A DNA stretch of 64,000 nt from positions 40,066-104,065 of the forward strand of contig SUZM01000006.1 in the NCBI GenBank assembly GCA_015059965.1, given 5' to 3'. The translations under genes were made by a program, and so were the position numbers. Each line of letters starts with the position of its first letter. The stretch's first letter is position 1. The notes below the pieces were generated by a model that did no database searches, had not been told where the DNA came from, and saw nothing but the letters and a program-made list of their open reading frames with translations. This document shows positions 41,663 to 49,802 of this stretch, one piece after another. The DNA comes from Rikenellaceae bacterium. Its GTDB lineage: Bacteria > Bacteroidota > Bacteroidia > Bacteroidales > Rikenellaceae.

Positions 41663-42862
41663 TTAGAGCCAACGTGAGAAGAGGCGGGCCAGGCGGCTGC
41701 GCAGGCGCAGGAGGACGAAGCGGCCTCTCCAGACCTCAGGGTTCAGGTTTGAGCAGTTGTTGCGGTCGCGGCTAAAGGTTTGGGCGATCTTTTCACCGAA
41801 CGATTCATCGTCGATAAAGGCCGCCACCTCCCAATTGGTCCGCAGGCTGCGGTAGTCGAGATTCGCGGTGCCGACGCTGCTCAGCCTGCGGTCGATCAGC
41901 ACCATCTTGGTATGCAGAAATCCGGTTTTGTAGCGAAAGATCCTCCCTCCGAGCGCGAGCAACTCTTGGTAGTAGCTCTCGGCAGCCCAGGTGGCTATTC
42001 TCAGGTCGGCCCGGGCCGGAGTCATCAACTCTACGCGAACCCCTCGCTTCAGGGCCTCCGTGAGGGCTTCGCGCAGCGGCGGTGTGGGGATGTAGTAGGG
42101 GGTCGAGAGCAGGATCTCGTTCCGGGCTCCGCGGATGAGCTCCACCAGACTCTGCTCCATCACCCCGCGTGAGCACCCCTCCTCACTCCAGGCAATCAGC
42201 GTGCGCTCCCCTTTGAGGCGGTGGGGCGTGGAGGGGCTCCGTCTCTGGTCGCTTGCCTCCCCGCCGATGGCTCTCCAGTCGCGCTGGAAGAGCTCCCGCA
42301 GGTCGGATGCAGCCCCACCCTCGATCTTGAGGTGCTCGTCGCGCCAGTGTCCGAGCTCTGTGCCCTCCAGGTAGCGGCGGGCAATGTTGATCCCGCCGAG
42401 AAAGGCCACGCGGCCATCCACGATGGCGATCTTGCGGTGGTTGCGGATATTGATCCACCTCAGGAGTCGAAACCCCTTCAGCGGGCGGAAGTAGCGCACC
42501 TCGACACCCGCTTTGCGGAGTTTGCGCAGCATCCCCCAGGCGGGCATCCACGAGCCCAGCAGGTCGTAGATCACCCGTACCCGCACCCCATGGTGTGCCC
42601 GTCGAATCAGCAGCTCGGAGATGGTGCGACCGATGCGGTCGTCGTCGAAGATGTAGTACTCCAGGTCGATGGTGTGGTGTGCCCGGTGCAGCGCTGCGAT
42701 CAGTGCGGCATACATCTCGCCGGCATCGTTCAGAAGGGCGACACGATTCTCCGGCGAGGGGCGCGTGGCACACCCCGCATAGACGATATTTTCGATCTTC
42801 TGCACGCCTCTTCTCTTTTTGATGATTCTTGATAATTTTACAAAATTACTCATTTTTCTCAT
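41663..42862 (-). CDS. phospholipase D family, cardiolipin synthase-like
   Basis: About 399 residues with two HKD motifs: NHRKIAIVDGRVAFLGG and LHTKMVLIDRRLSSVGTAN. DLEYYIFDDDRIGRTISELL and TPYYIPTPPLREALTEALKRGV are typical of bacterial cardiolipin synthases, which join two phosphatidylglycerols. The usual two N-terminal membrane helices are missing; the N terminus is short and basic (MSNFVKLSRIIKKRRGV). It may therefore be a ClsB/C-like enzyme or another transphosphatidylase. Start is either 42862 (MRKM) or 42853 (MSNF). It ends 3 bp after a heptad array. Confidence 0.87.
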   Translation of the reverse strand: MRKMSNFVKLSRIIKKRRGVQKIENIVYAGCATRPSPENRVALLNDAGEMYAALIAALHRAHHTIDLEYYIFDDDRIGRTISELLIRRAHHGVRVRVIYDLLGSWMPAWGMLRKLRKAGVEVRYFRPLKGFRLLRWINIRNHRKIAIVDGRVAFLGGINIARRYLEGTELGHWRDEHLKIEGGAASDLRELFQRDWRAIGGEASDQRRSPSTPHRLKGERTLIAWSEEGCSRGVMEQSLVELIRGARNEILLSTPYYIPTPPLREALTEALKRGVRVELMTPARADLRIATWAAESYYQELLALGGRIFRYKTGFLHTKMVLIDRRLSSVGTANLDYRSLRTNWEVAAFIDDESFGEKIAQTFSRDRNNCSNLNPEVWRGRFVLLRLRSRLARLFSRWL

Positions 42863-43012
42863 CTCTTCGCCGGCATGTCTCCGGCAGGTGATAAAATTCG
42901 CCTCATCGACCACATTTTTTCTCGCCTTCGGCTCATGGCATAGTTTGTGCCAGAATTTTTCGGCTGAACTCTTCGCAAAAAAGGAGTTAAACGAATTTTA
43001 ACGAGCTTCTTA

Positions 43013-43044
43013 TTTGGAAAATCGGTTTTTCCTTTTTACCTTTG
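43013..43044 (+). promoter_or_regulatory. greA promoter
   Basis: TTTG (43013-43016), 20-nt spacer, TACCTTTG (43037-43044). Predicted leader about 175 nt. Confidence 0.8.
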
Positions 43045-43060
43045 TCCTATCAAATGAGAA

Positions 43061-43103
43061 GTTAGGGGTTCTAACCTTTGCGGGTTAGGATTCTTTCTTT
43101 TTG
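43061..43103 (+). promoter_or_regulatory. attenuator-like hairpins in greA leader
   Basis: CTAACC (43071-43076) can pair with GGTTAG (43083-43088), followed by a T-rich tract to 43103 like a terminator. Alternatively GTTAG (43061-43065) pairs with CTAAC, which would break that hairpin. A further GC-rich structured stretch lies at about 43118-43185. Confidence 0.5.
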
Positions 43104-43227
43104 TTGTGTTTCCGAGGCGCAGGGGTGCGCCCCACCGCCCGACGACACGCCTTTTCGGCGCGGTTGGCGGGTGGCGAATGAGCCCCAAAAAAAGTGTGAA
43201 AAACAGCTAAAAAACGAATAGACAGAA

Positions 43228-43704
43228 ATGGCAAAAGAGATTATTTATCTGACGGCCGAGGGCTATAAGAAGCTCAAAGACGAACTCGACCACATGCGTT
43301 CGGTCGAGCGTCCGGCCATCTCGGCAGCTATTGCCGAGGCGCGTGACAAGGGTGACCTGTCGGAGAATGCTGAGTACGATGCGGCCCGCGAGGCCCAGGG
43401 TCTTCTGGAGCTGCGTATCGCCAAGATGGAGGATACGCTCTCGAATGCCCGCATTATCGACGAGACGAAGATCGACAAGTCGAAGGTGCAGATCCTGAGT
43501 AAGGTAACTCTCAAGAACCTCAATAACAACAAGGAGGTAACCTATACGATTGTTGCCGAGCACGAGGCCAACCTTAAGGAGGGTAAGCTCGCCATCGGAA
43601 CTCCCATTGCCAAGGCCCTGCTCGGAAAGAAGAAGGGTGAGACGGTTGAGGTAACCGTACCTGCGGGGGTGTTGAAGTTTGAGATTTTGGATATTAACAT
43701 ATAA
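43228..43704 (+). CDS. greA: transcription elongation factor GreA
   Basis: A 158-residue Gre factor that rescues backtracked RNA polymerase by transcript cleavage. N-terminal coiled coil YLTAEGYKKLKDELDHMRS, acidic tip in ARDKGDLSENAEYDAAREAQG (Asp and Glu that hold the catalytic Mg), and C-terminal FKBP-like domain with KLAIGTPIAKALLGKKKGETVEV. Full length. Long leader with candidate attenuator. Confidence 0.96.
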   Translation: MAKEIIYLTAEGYKKLKDELDHMRSVERPAISAAIAEARDKGDLSENAEYDAAREAQGLLELRIAKMEDTLSNARIIDETKIDKSKVQILSKVTLKNLNNNKEVTYTIVAEHEANLKEGKLAIGTPIAKALLGKKKGETVEVTVPAGVLKFEILDINI

Positions 43705-43726
43705 TTTCCAAATAATTATCGATTTT

Positions 43727-43848
43727 TCTTTTTGATTTTATAGGGCACATTTTGCACCGCCTTGCTTGGGCCGAATGGGCAGTACGCTAAGTACAGCCCA
43801 TCCGGCCCAAGCTTCGTTGGCACAAAATCTGCTCCTCTAAAATCAAAA
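43727..43848. repeat. constant-core hairpin, copy F
   Basis: Outer arms TTTTTGATTTTATAGGGCACATTTTG and a matching complement ending CTCTAAAATCAAAAA. Inner arms CTTGGGCCGAATGGGC and GCCCATCCGGCCCAAG. The 19-nt centre contains GTAC..GTAC. It carries the same single mismatch as copies C-E. Lies 3' of greA. Confidence 0.75.
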
Positions 43849-44007
43849 AAATGTGGTGCTGATGAAAGTTAAAAGTGGCGTTACGCCACCCCGTCCGGGT
43901 TTTTTATTGCGATGCACAAAATCTGCTCCTCTAAAATCAAAAATTGTGGGGTGCTGCTGAAAGTTAAAAGTGGCGTTACGCCACCCCTTCCGGGTTTCTT
44001 ATTGCAT
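43820..44007. repeat. 94-bp tandem duplication
   Basis: Two units starting GCACAAAATCTGCTCC at 43820 and 43914. Each contains the palindrome GTGGCGTTACGCCAC and ends GGGTTT.TTATTGC. The first unit overlaps the right arm of hairpin copy F. Confidence 0.75.
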
Positions 44008-44011
44008 CAAG

Positions 44012-44101
44012 CGTCATGGCGAGGAGGTTGCTTAAGCAACCGACGTGGCCATCTTTTTATGGGCGACCCGAAAAACTCCTCCCCTAACTTAGGGGAGGAG
44101 T
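44012..44101. repeat. paired intergenic hairpins
   Basis: A REP-like palindrome around GGTTGCTTAAGCAACC (44027-44042) flanked by CATGGC/GGCCAT and a T5 run. Then a perfect 13-bp hairpin ACTCCTCCCCTAA / TTAGGGGAGGAGT (44075-44101). Confidence 0.65.
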
Positions 44102-44146
44102 ATGATGCCTCTGCTACCTCCTCGGGAGGACGAGGTTTGAGAATTA

Positions 44147-44217
44147 GGAAATTGGCTTACGCAGAGAAATATTCTCTGGTAATATTCCCGCGACAAGGAA
44201 AATAATTTTGAATCGTT
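44147..44217. repeat. heptad-core element, copy 5 (degenerate)
   Basis: GGAAATTGGCTTACGCAGAGAAATATT, then GGTAATATTCCCGCGACAAGG, ending TTTTGAATCG. The core is recognisable, the heptads are mostly lost. It abuts the end of the PfkB-family gene. Confidence 0.6.
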
Positions 44218-44226
44218 CCTCTTCGT

Positions 44227-45228
44227 TTAAAACAGATACCGTTCGGTCTTGACCTTGCCTACCAGCGAGAAGATCTCCTCCCAGGCCTCTTCGCCGAAGG
44301 TGGTACCCACCACTTCGATCACCTTGCCGGCCGTGATGGCGCCGATCGTACCGCACTGGCGTAGCGAGAGCCCCTCGCAGTAGGCGGCCAGGAAGCCTGC
44401 GGCGTAGAAGTCGCCCGCTCCCGTGGTATCGACACGCTTGGCGGCGGCCATGATCCCCACATGCACCACCTCTTCGTGGCGCTTGATCAGGGCGCCCTTC
44501 ATGCCGATCTTCACGATCACCAGGTCACACATCTCGGAGATGGTGTTCAGGGCGTTCAGCGGCTCGGCTTCGCCCGTGAAGGCGCGGGCCTCGTCCTCAT
44601 TGGCAAAGAGGATATCGACGTAGTCGCGCACCAGGCCGCGCAGGAACTCGAGGTTCTCCTCCACGACGTTGAAGCTCGCCAGGTCGATGGCCACCTTCAG
44701 CCCGCACGCCTTGGCCGTGTGCATGGCCGAGCGGATCAGCTCATGGTCCTGCACCAGGTAGCCCTCGACGTAGAGGCAGTCGTAGCCGTCGAAGATGGTG
44801 GGCAGAATTTCGTGAGCCTTCATCTCGAGGGCGGCACCGAGGTAGGTGACCATCGTGCGCTCGCCATCGGGTGAGATGAGCGACACGCACTTGCCCGACT
44901 TCTGCTCGCCGCGCAGGATGATGGGCTCCACACCGAGGTTTTCGAGGGCCTGCTGAAAGAAGTCGCCCGTCGTGTCGCGGCCCACCTTGCCGATGAATCC
45001 CACCTTGGCCCCCAGGCGGGCCATGGCACGGATGGTGTTGCCGGCCGAGCCGCCCAGCGAGAGCGAGTAGGGGAGTCCTGCCACCGATTTCGAGATTTCG
45101 GTCTGCAGGGCCGTATCCACCAGGCTCATCGAGCCCTTCTTGAGTTGAAAGCGCCCCAGCACGGAGTCGCTCTTCAGATTTACCAACATATCGGTCAGTG
45201 CATTGCCGATACCGATTACCTTCTTCAT
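44227..45228 (-). CDS. PfkB-family sugar/nucleoside kinase (adenosine kinase-like)
   Basis: A 333-residue ribokinase-fold kinase. N-terminal GIGNALTDMLV, substrate loop SLGGSAGNTIRAMARLGAKVGFIGKVGRD, and catalytic DTTGAGDFYAAGFLAAY with the anion hole and base Asp. GGSAGN in place of GGNAAN and overall pattern match the Bacteroidota enzymes named adenosine kinase, although substrate is not proven. It follows pfkA by 62 bp and may be co-transcribed. Confidence 0.87.
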   Translation of the reverse strand: MKKVIGIGNALTDMLVNLKSDSVLGRFQLKKGSMSLVDTALQTEISKSVAGLPYSLSLGGSAGNTIRAMARLGAKVGFIGKVGRDTTGDFFQQALENLGVEPIILRGEQKSGKCVSLISPDGERTMVTYLGAALEMKAHEILPTIFDGYDCLYVEGYLVQDHELIRSAMHTAKACGLKVAIDLASFNVVEENLEFLRGLVRDYVDILFANEDEARAFTGEAEPLNALNTISEMCDLVIVKIGMKGALIKRHEEVVHVGIMAAAKRVDTTGAGDFYAAGFLAAYCEGLSLRQCGTIGAITAGKVIEVVGTTFGEEAWEEIFSLVGKVKTERYLF

Positions 45229-45290
45229 CTTATTTCGTTTGTGTTTTTTTGTTGTCTGCTTTTTGAGTGTGTCGGGGGCTTGTAGAGCTC

Positions 45291-46268
45291 CTAAATCGAG
45301 AGGATCTTTACCAAGTCCAACCCCTTGCGGTTGATGGTCTTCTCATGGCTCAGGGCCTTGCGAATCGGCACATAGACCAGTTCGCCGTTCTTGATGCCGA
45401 TCATCACGTTGCGCTGTCCCTCCATCAGGGCCTCGACCGCTGCGGCACCCATGCGCGAGGCCAGGTTGCGGTCTACGGCCGTAGGCGAACCGCCGCGCTG
45501 GATATGGCCCAGGATCGTCACGCGGGCATCATACTCCGGGAACTCCTTCTTTACGCGCTCGGCGAGCCCCATGGCTCCGCCCGTCTTGGGGCTCTCGGCC
45601 ACCAAAACTATAGCCGAGTTCTTGCTCTTGCGGAAGCCCGTGCTGATGAGCTCGGCCAGCTGATCGACCTCTGTCTCGATCTCGGGGATGATGGCCGCCT
45701 CGGCACCCGAGGCGATGGCCGAGTTCAGGGCCAGGAAGCCGGCGTTGCGCCCCATGACCTCGACAAAGAAGAGGCGCTCATGGCTCGAAGCCGTGTCGCG
45801 CAACTTATCCACGGCCTCCATGATCGTGTTGAGGGCCGTGTCGTAGCCGATCGTCGAGTCGGTCCCTCCGAGGTCGTTGTCGATCGTTCCGGGAAGGCCT
45901 ACGATCGGCACATCGAACTCGCGGGCAAAGGTCTCGGCTCCGGTGAGCGAACCGTCGCCGCCGATTACCACCAGGGCATCGATACCGGCCGCCTTCATAT
46001 TCTCGTAGGCCTGCTTACGCCCCTCGGGGGTGGTGAACTCCTGGCAGCGGGCCGTCTTGAGGATGGTTCCTCCCTGCTGGATAATGTTCGAGACGCTACT
46101 CGAAGTGAACTCCTTGATTTCACCCGTCACCAGGCCACGATAGCCTCGCATAATACCACGAACCTCAAAACCATTGTAGATGGCCGTGCGGGTCACGGCA
46201 CGGATTGCTGCATTCATTCCCGGGGCATCTCCTCCCGAGGTGAGAATTCCGATACGCTTAATTGCCAT
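45291..46268 (-). CDS. pfkA: 6-phosphofructokinase, ATP type
   Basis: About 325 residues. [16 protein letters not shown] binds nucleotide phosphate. GGDGS and PGTIDND (Gly, not Asp or Lys, at the discriminating positions) indicate an ATP- rather than pyrophosphate-dependent enzyme. [14 protein letters not shown] and [16 protein letters not shown] are further PFK blocks. Commits fructose-6-phosphate to glycolysis. ATG at 46268 (MAIKRIG) is preferred to the TTG two codons upstream. Confidence 0.95.
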   Translation of the reverse strand: MAIKRIGILTSGGDAPGMNAAIRAVTRTAIYNGFEVRGIMRGYRGLVTGEIKEFTSSSVSNIIQQGGTILKTARCQEFTTPEGRKQAYENMKAAGIDALVVIGGDGSLTGAETFAREFDVPIVGLPGTIDNDLGGTDSTIGYDTALNTIMEAVDKLRDTASSHERLFFVEVMGRNAGFLALNSAIASGAEAAIIPEIETEVDQLAELISTGFRKSKNSAIVLVAESPKTGGAMGLAERVKKEFPEYDARVTILGHIQRGGSPTAVDRNLASRMGAAAVEALMEGQRNVMIGIKNGELVYVPIRKALSHEKTINRKGLDLVKILSI

Positions 46269-46288
46269 AGTCAATCTGTTAAAACGGC

Positions 46289-46321
46289 CAAAGATAGCTA
46301 TTTTTTAGGGATTTTTACAAA
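46289..46321 (-). promoter_or_regulatory. pfkA promoter
   Basis: Minus strand TTTG (46321-46318), 21-nt spacer, TATCTTTG (46296-46289). Its -33 box is part of the T tract of the upstream terminator. Confidence 0.72.
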
Positions 46322-46326
46322 AAACA

Positions 46327-46359
46327 GGCCGACTTTTCCACTTTTGGAACAAGTCGGCC
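46327..46359 (-). terminator. terminator of the PspC-GIN cassette
   Basis: GGCCGACTT / AAGTCGGCC stem with additional TTCC/GGAA pairing, followed on the minus strand by TGTTTTTTG. Confidence 0.85.
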
Positions 46360-46383
46360 CGATTCATTCGGCTCTCCAGCGGA

Positions 46384-47640
46384 CTACTGCACCCGCTCTT
46401 TGACATCGATTTTCAGTCCCGATTCATCGACCTTCATCTCGATCTTCCCCTCGGGGGTGGTTACCTGCAGGAGGCCGTTTCCAGCCTCGACAGCCTGTTC
46501 GATTTGGCTTGCGGCCTCCTCCATGGCCTTTTCGTACTCTTCGGCAGCCTCCTCAATAACCTCCATCGAGTCGTTCATCAGATTCAGGCTGTTATGGGTC
46601 GGCGACGGCAGAACCTCCTCGAGAATATCGCGATGAAGTCCCTCACGCAAGGCAAAGAAGATGAGCAGGAAGACAATGGCAACCCATCCCAGGAAGGTGA
46701 GGCCTACGGCCTTGCCATTGGGCCGACGCGAAGCAATCAGGCAGAGCAACACATAAATCAGCAACAGGCAGGGAACCAGCACCGTAAGGATACCGAAGAG
46801 GGCAATCCACATCTCGATGTAGTGGGGCGAAATCATCTCGGGCTGAATCACCACCGCGAAGGCCCCCACAATCAGGGCACAAGCCACCAAGATCAGCCCC
46901 ATCAGGATAAATCCGGCTATAATCTTCAGCAGGATGGTGACCAGCTGGCCAAAGGCCGACACCGTACCGGCTACCACCGCCTTGGGATGGCCATCGACAT
47001 CGTTCCGGGCCTCGGCCGTCTTCTGGCGAATCGACTCGGGGGTAATCTTCTCTCCCTTCATCTCGAGCTTCTGGCGGGCCGAGCGGGCGGTCGGTACCGC
47101 AAACCACATGATCAGGTAGCCCAGCAGGAAGAGCCCCGTCAGGTTCTGCACCGTCGAGTGGAGCCACAGAGGGGCCCAATAGCCCGTAATAAAGAGCGAA
47201 GAGATAAGCGGCAGGCAGAAGATCAATCGAACCCAAACGGGGTCGATATCGAAGTAGTTACCCAGGCCGGCACAGACACCTCCCAACTTGGCTCCCTCGG
47301 CCGAGCGGTAGAGGCGACGCGGGATGCGCGGTTGCTCCTGATGCACTCGCTCCTCCTTGGGCTCCTCGGAGGTCGAGCTCTCCTCCTCAATCTCGGCTGC
47401 CGAACCCAACTGGGCGATGATATTCTTCACCAAAGGCAAGGCTACGGTGCGACCATTATCCTGCGTCGAGAGGATCAACTCGGCGATGCGGGCCTCGATA
47501 TCGGCAATAATCTCCTCGCCATCGGGGTTTTCGTTATATTGGTTGCGGAGCTCCTGAAGGTAGCGCGAAAGCTCCTCGTAGGCATCGGGCTCAAACTGAA
47601 AGGCAATACCCGAAATGCTGCACTTTTTAATCTCGTTCAT
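46384..47640 (-). CDS. PspC-domain envelope protein, long
   Basis: About 418 residues. N-terminal soluble domain (EPDAYEELSRYLQELRNQY, IEARIAELI) shared with the short PspC gene at 48991. A PspC domain at about 110-190 has RRLYRSAEGAKLGGVCAGLGNYFDIDPVWVRLIFCL. Several more membrane helices (240-340) and an acidic coiled-coil tail follow. PspC-type proteins respond to inner-membrane stress; in Bacteroidota they are grouped with PadR regulators and GIN lipoproteins as here. Last gene of the cassette. Confidence 0.83.
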   Translation of the reverse strand: MNEIKKCSISGIAFQFEPDAYEELSRYLQELRNQYNENPDGEEIIADIEARIAELILSTQDNGRTVALPLVKNIIAQLGSAAEIEEESSTSEEPKEERVHQEQPRIPRRLYRSAEGAKLGGVCAGLGNYFDIDPVWVRLIFCLPLISSLFITGYWAPLWLHSTVQNLTGLFLLGYLIMWFAVPTARSARQKLEMKGEKITPESIRQKTAEARNDVDGHPKAVVAGTVSAFGQLVTILLKIIAGFILMGLILVACALIVGAFAVVIQPEMISPHYIEMWIALFGILTVLVPCLLLIYVLLCLIASRRPNGKAVGLTFLGWVAIVFLLIFFALREGLHRDILEEVLPSPTHNSLNLMNDSMEVIEEAAEEYEKAMEEAASQIEQAVEAGNGLLQVTTPEGKIEMKVDESGLKIDVKERVQ

Positions 47641-47666
47641 AAACATTCATTTTTGCGTTAGAATCT

Positions 47667-48572
47667 CTACTTGTGAATGGTCACCGAGCCGCCCGACGAC
47701 TTTTGGATGTCGGTCGTAGTTGGGTTGCCCTTGCAGCGGATCGAGGCGCCCGACGAGGCCGAAGCCTTCAAATCTCCCGTGCAGGTGCAGTGGATGTCGG
47801 CACCCGACGAGGCCGAGGCGCTGCACTCCGTCAGGGTGAGCTCCTCGCTGTCGATATCGCCGGCCGATGAGGCCTGCAACTGCGCCTTGCGAACCACACC
47901 CTCCAACTCGATGGAGGCTGCCGACGAGGCTTGCACCATCAGTTGCTCGGCCATCAGAGTGGCCTCAATATCGGCCGATGACGAGGCCTCTATCTTTACC
48001 TTTGTAGCACGGACCCGGCCCCCAATCTCAGCGGCCGACGAGGCTTGGGCGGAGAGCTCCTTGGCTTCGAATGAACCCTTAATCTTACCTGCCGACGAGG
48101 CCGACAGCTCCAACGGGTGCCCCACCGTAAGCGTGAGTCCCTTCACCATCGAAATCTCGGCAGCCGACGACACCTTCAGCTCTTTAATCTTATCGTTCAT
48201 CGGGAGTGCAACTTCGAAGGTGATATCCCCCACACTCTTAACGGTATCGTCAATCGTAATATCGAGAACCCCGGCCCGGCAGGTGATCACCACATGGGGC
48301 ATCACATTCTCGTCGGCCGTAACCGAGATTTGCTTCACATCGTCCGCCGTGAGCGTCACATCGGCCGAGCGGTGGGCGCTCACTGCTTGAAATTCAGGCA
48401 GAGCAATCGTCTTTGTCTCCAACTTTCCGTTGCCTCTCAACGCTTTATTCGGAATAAAAACAGAGAGTTCATCCTCCGAAAGGTTCGTCTTTACCCGCAC
48501 ACAGCCGGAGGCCGTAGCAATAAGCGCCAGCATTGTGGCAATAGCAATAATAGCTCTTACTAAACTATTCAT
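47667..48572 (-). CDS. GIN-domain (DUF2807) lipoprotein
   Basis: A 301-residue lipoprotein with signal RAIIAIATMLALIATASGC. The mature chain is a right-handed beta-helix-like GIN domain in which SSA/ASSA turns recur about every 20 residues (LKVSSAAEISMV, LSASSAGKIKG, AQASSAAEIGG, IEASSSADIEA, and more). Such proteins are thought to be surface or periplasmic auto-transporter-like adhesins; function unknown. ATG at 48572 gives the signal peptide. It lies between PadR and the long PspC. Confidence 0.85.
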   Translation of the reverse strand: MNSLVRAIIAIATMLALIATASGCVRVKTNLSEDELSVFIPNKALRGNGKLETKTIALPEFQAVSAHRSADVTLTADDVKQISVTADENVMPHVVITCRAGVLDITIDDTVKSVGDITFEVALPMNDKIKELKVSSAAEISMVKGLTLTVGHPLELSASSAGKIKGSFEAKELSAQASSAAEIGGRVRATKVKIEASSSADIEATLMAEQLMVQASSAASIELEGVVRKAQLQASSAGDIDSEELTLTECSASASSGADIHCTCTGDLKASASSGASIRCKGNPTTTDIQKSSGGSVTIHK

Positions 48573-48607
48573 AATCTTCTCTTTTTTCGGTTTGACAATT
48601 GGGCTGT

Positions 48608-48931
48608 TTAGTTGCGGATTTGACGAATCTGCTCGACCAGTTCGTTCCACGCCTCGTCGAAGTACTTGAGCTGCTCGCGACCCTTCTCGGTGAGGGTGTA
48701 GTACTTGCGCGGCGGCCCCTGGGGCGACTCCTCCCAGCGGTAGGTTAAGAGCCCTTGGTTCTTCTGTCGGGTGAGGATGGGGTAGAGCGTACCCTCCACG
48801 ACGATCATCTGTGCCCGCTTGAGCTCGGCGATAATCTTCGGAGCATAGGAGTCCTCGCGCGACAGAATGGCCAGGATGCAATACTCCAAAATTCCCTTGC
48901 GCAGTTGCGCCTTTACATTATCTTCTGCCAT
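48608..48931 (-). CDS. PadR-family regulator
   Basis: A 107-residue winged-helix regulator: LRKGILEYCILAILSREDSYAPKIIAEL, then the recognition helix and wing VVEGTLYPILTRQKNQGLLTYRWEESPQGPPRKYYTLTEKG, then a dimerisation helix. PadR proteins usually repress their own operon and are released by a stress ligand. Second gene of the cassette, 59 bp after the short PspC gene; a palindrome over the promoter is its probable site. Confidence 0.92.
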   Translation of the reverse strand: MAEDNVKAQLRKGILEYCILAILSREDSYAPKIIAELKRAQMIVVEGTLYPILTRQKNQGLLTYRWEESPQGPPRKYYTLTEKGREQLKYFDEAWNELVEQIRQIRN

Positions 48932-48990
48932 AGGTTTCTATTTTTGGTTTCTACTCTTTTTATTCTCTCTACTCTTTCTACTCTTCTCGC

Positions 48991-49506
48991 TTAGCGCCCA
49001 CCCTCCTGGAATGTGCCGCCTTGCAGCGGCTCCTCGGGCAGCAGGATCCACAAAATCACATAGAACCAGATCGAGAGGCCGCCGAAGAGGATCAACAACA
49101 GGGTCACCAGACGAAGCATCGTGGGATCGATCCGAAAGTAGGCGGCCAGGCCTCCGCAGACACCCGCAATCGAGCGATCGTTGAGCGAGCGGTAGAGGCG
49201 ACCTGTTCGCGGTGCCCGGGGCTCACTTTGCTCCGTTGAGGTGTGGCGCTTTTCGCCAAATGCCGTGGGCGATCCCATCTGCGCAATCGCCTCCTGCACC
49301 ATGCGTAGCGTTACCACCATCATCGGCGAGGTGAGTTTTTCTTGGAAGATCTCCGCAAAACGGAACTCCACGTCCTCCAGCGTGTCGCAGTCCGTGAGCG
49401 GAAGACGGGAGGCGACATCGTCCAGATAGCTCTTCAGCTCTACATACGCATCCTGCTCAAAAACAAAGGATTGCGAAGCAAGGCTTGCACTTTGGGTCTC
49501 TTTCAT
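48991..49506 (-). CDS. PspC-domain envelope protein, short
   Basis: A 171-residue protein. N-terminal domain (FVFEQDAYVELKSYLDDVASRLP) related to that of the long PspC protein, then LYRSLNDRSIAGVCGGLAAYFRIDPTMLRL and two membrane helices (VTLLLILFGGLSIWFYVILWILLP). The two PspC proteins look like paralogues. First gene of the PspC-PadR-GIN-PspC cassette. Confidence 0.86.
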   Translation of the reverse strand: MKETQSASLASQSFVFEQDAYVELKSYLDDVASRLPLTDCDTLEDVEFRFAEIFQEKLTSPMMVVTLRMVQEAIAQMGSPTAFGEKRHTSTEQSEPRAPRTGRLYRSLNDRSIAGVCGGLAAYFRIDPTMLRLVTLLLILFGGLSIWFYVILWILLPEEPLQGGTFQEGGR

Positions 49507-49556
49507 AATCGTATGGTTTTTAATAGTTGTAACGATTTATAATTACTTTTACGATG

Positions 49557-49596
49557 CAAATATAATATAAATTTTACTACTTTGCAATACAAAGTA
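49557..49596 (-). promoter_or_regulatory. cassette promoter with overlapping palindrome
   Basis: Minus strand ATTG (49588-49585), 20-nt spacer, TATATTTG (49564-49557). The palindrome TACTTTG-CAATA-CAAAGTA (49578-49596) is centred on the -33 box, a natural repressor site. Confidence 0.65.
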
Positions 49597-49730
49597 TATA
49601 TTTTTTTCAAAAAATCATCTGCAGCGTGAAAATTTTAGCCTATACCATATTTATATGGGAGATTATTTGGGGGGGGTATCCGGGCCTCCATGATCGCGGA
49701 GTTCGGGGAAGCCGATTTTGCACAAAAAAT

Positions 49731-49765
49731 CCCCCGAATGGAATTGCATCTGCTCCATTCGGGGG
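49731..49765 (-). terminator. efp terminator
   Basis: Perfect 12-bp arms CCCCCGAATGGA / TCCATTCGGGGG around an 11-nt loop, followed on the minus strand by ATTTTTTGTG. Its CCGAATGGAAT recalls the constant-core hairpin family. Confidence 0.85.
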
Positions 49766-49802
49766 GCTGTTTCAGGGGCTGTTGCCCTATGGCGTCAAAA
49801 GA

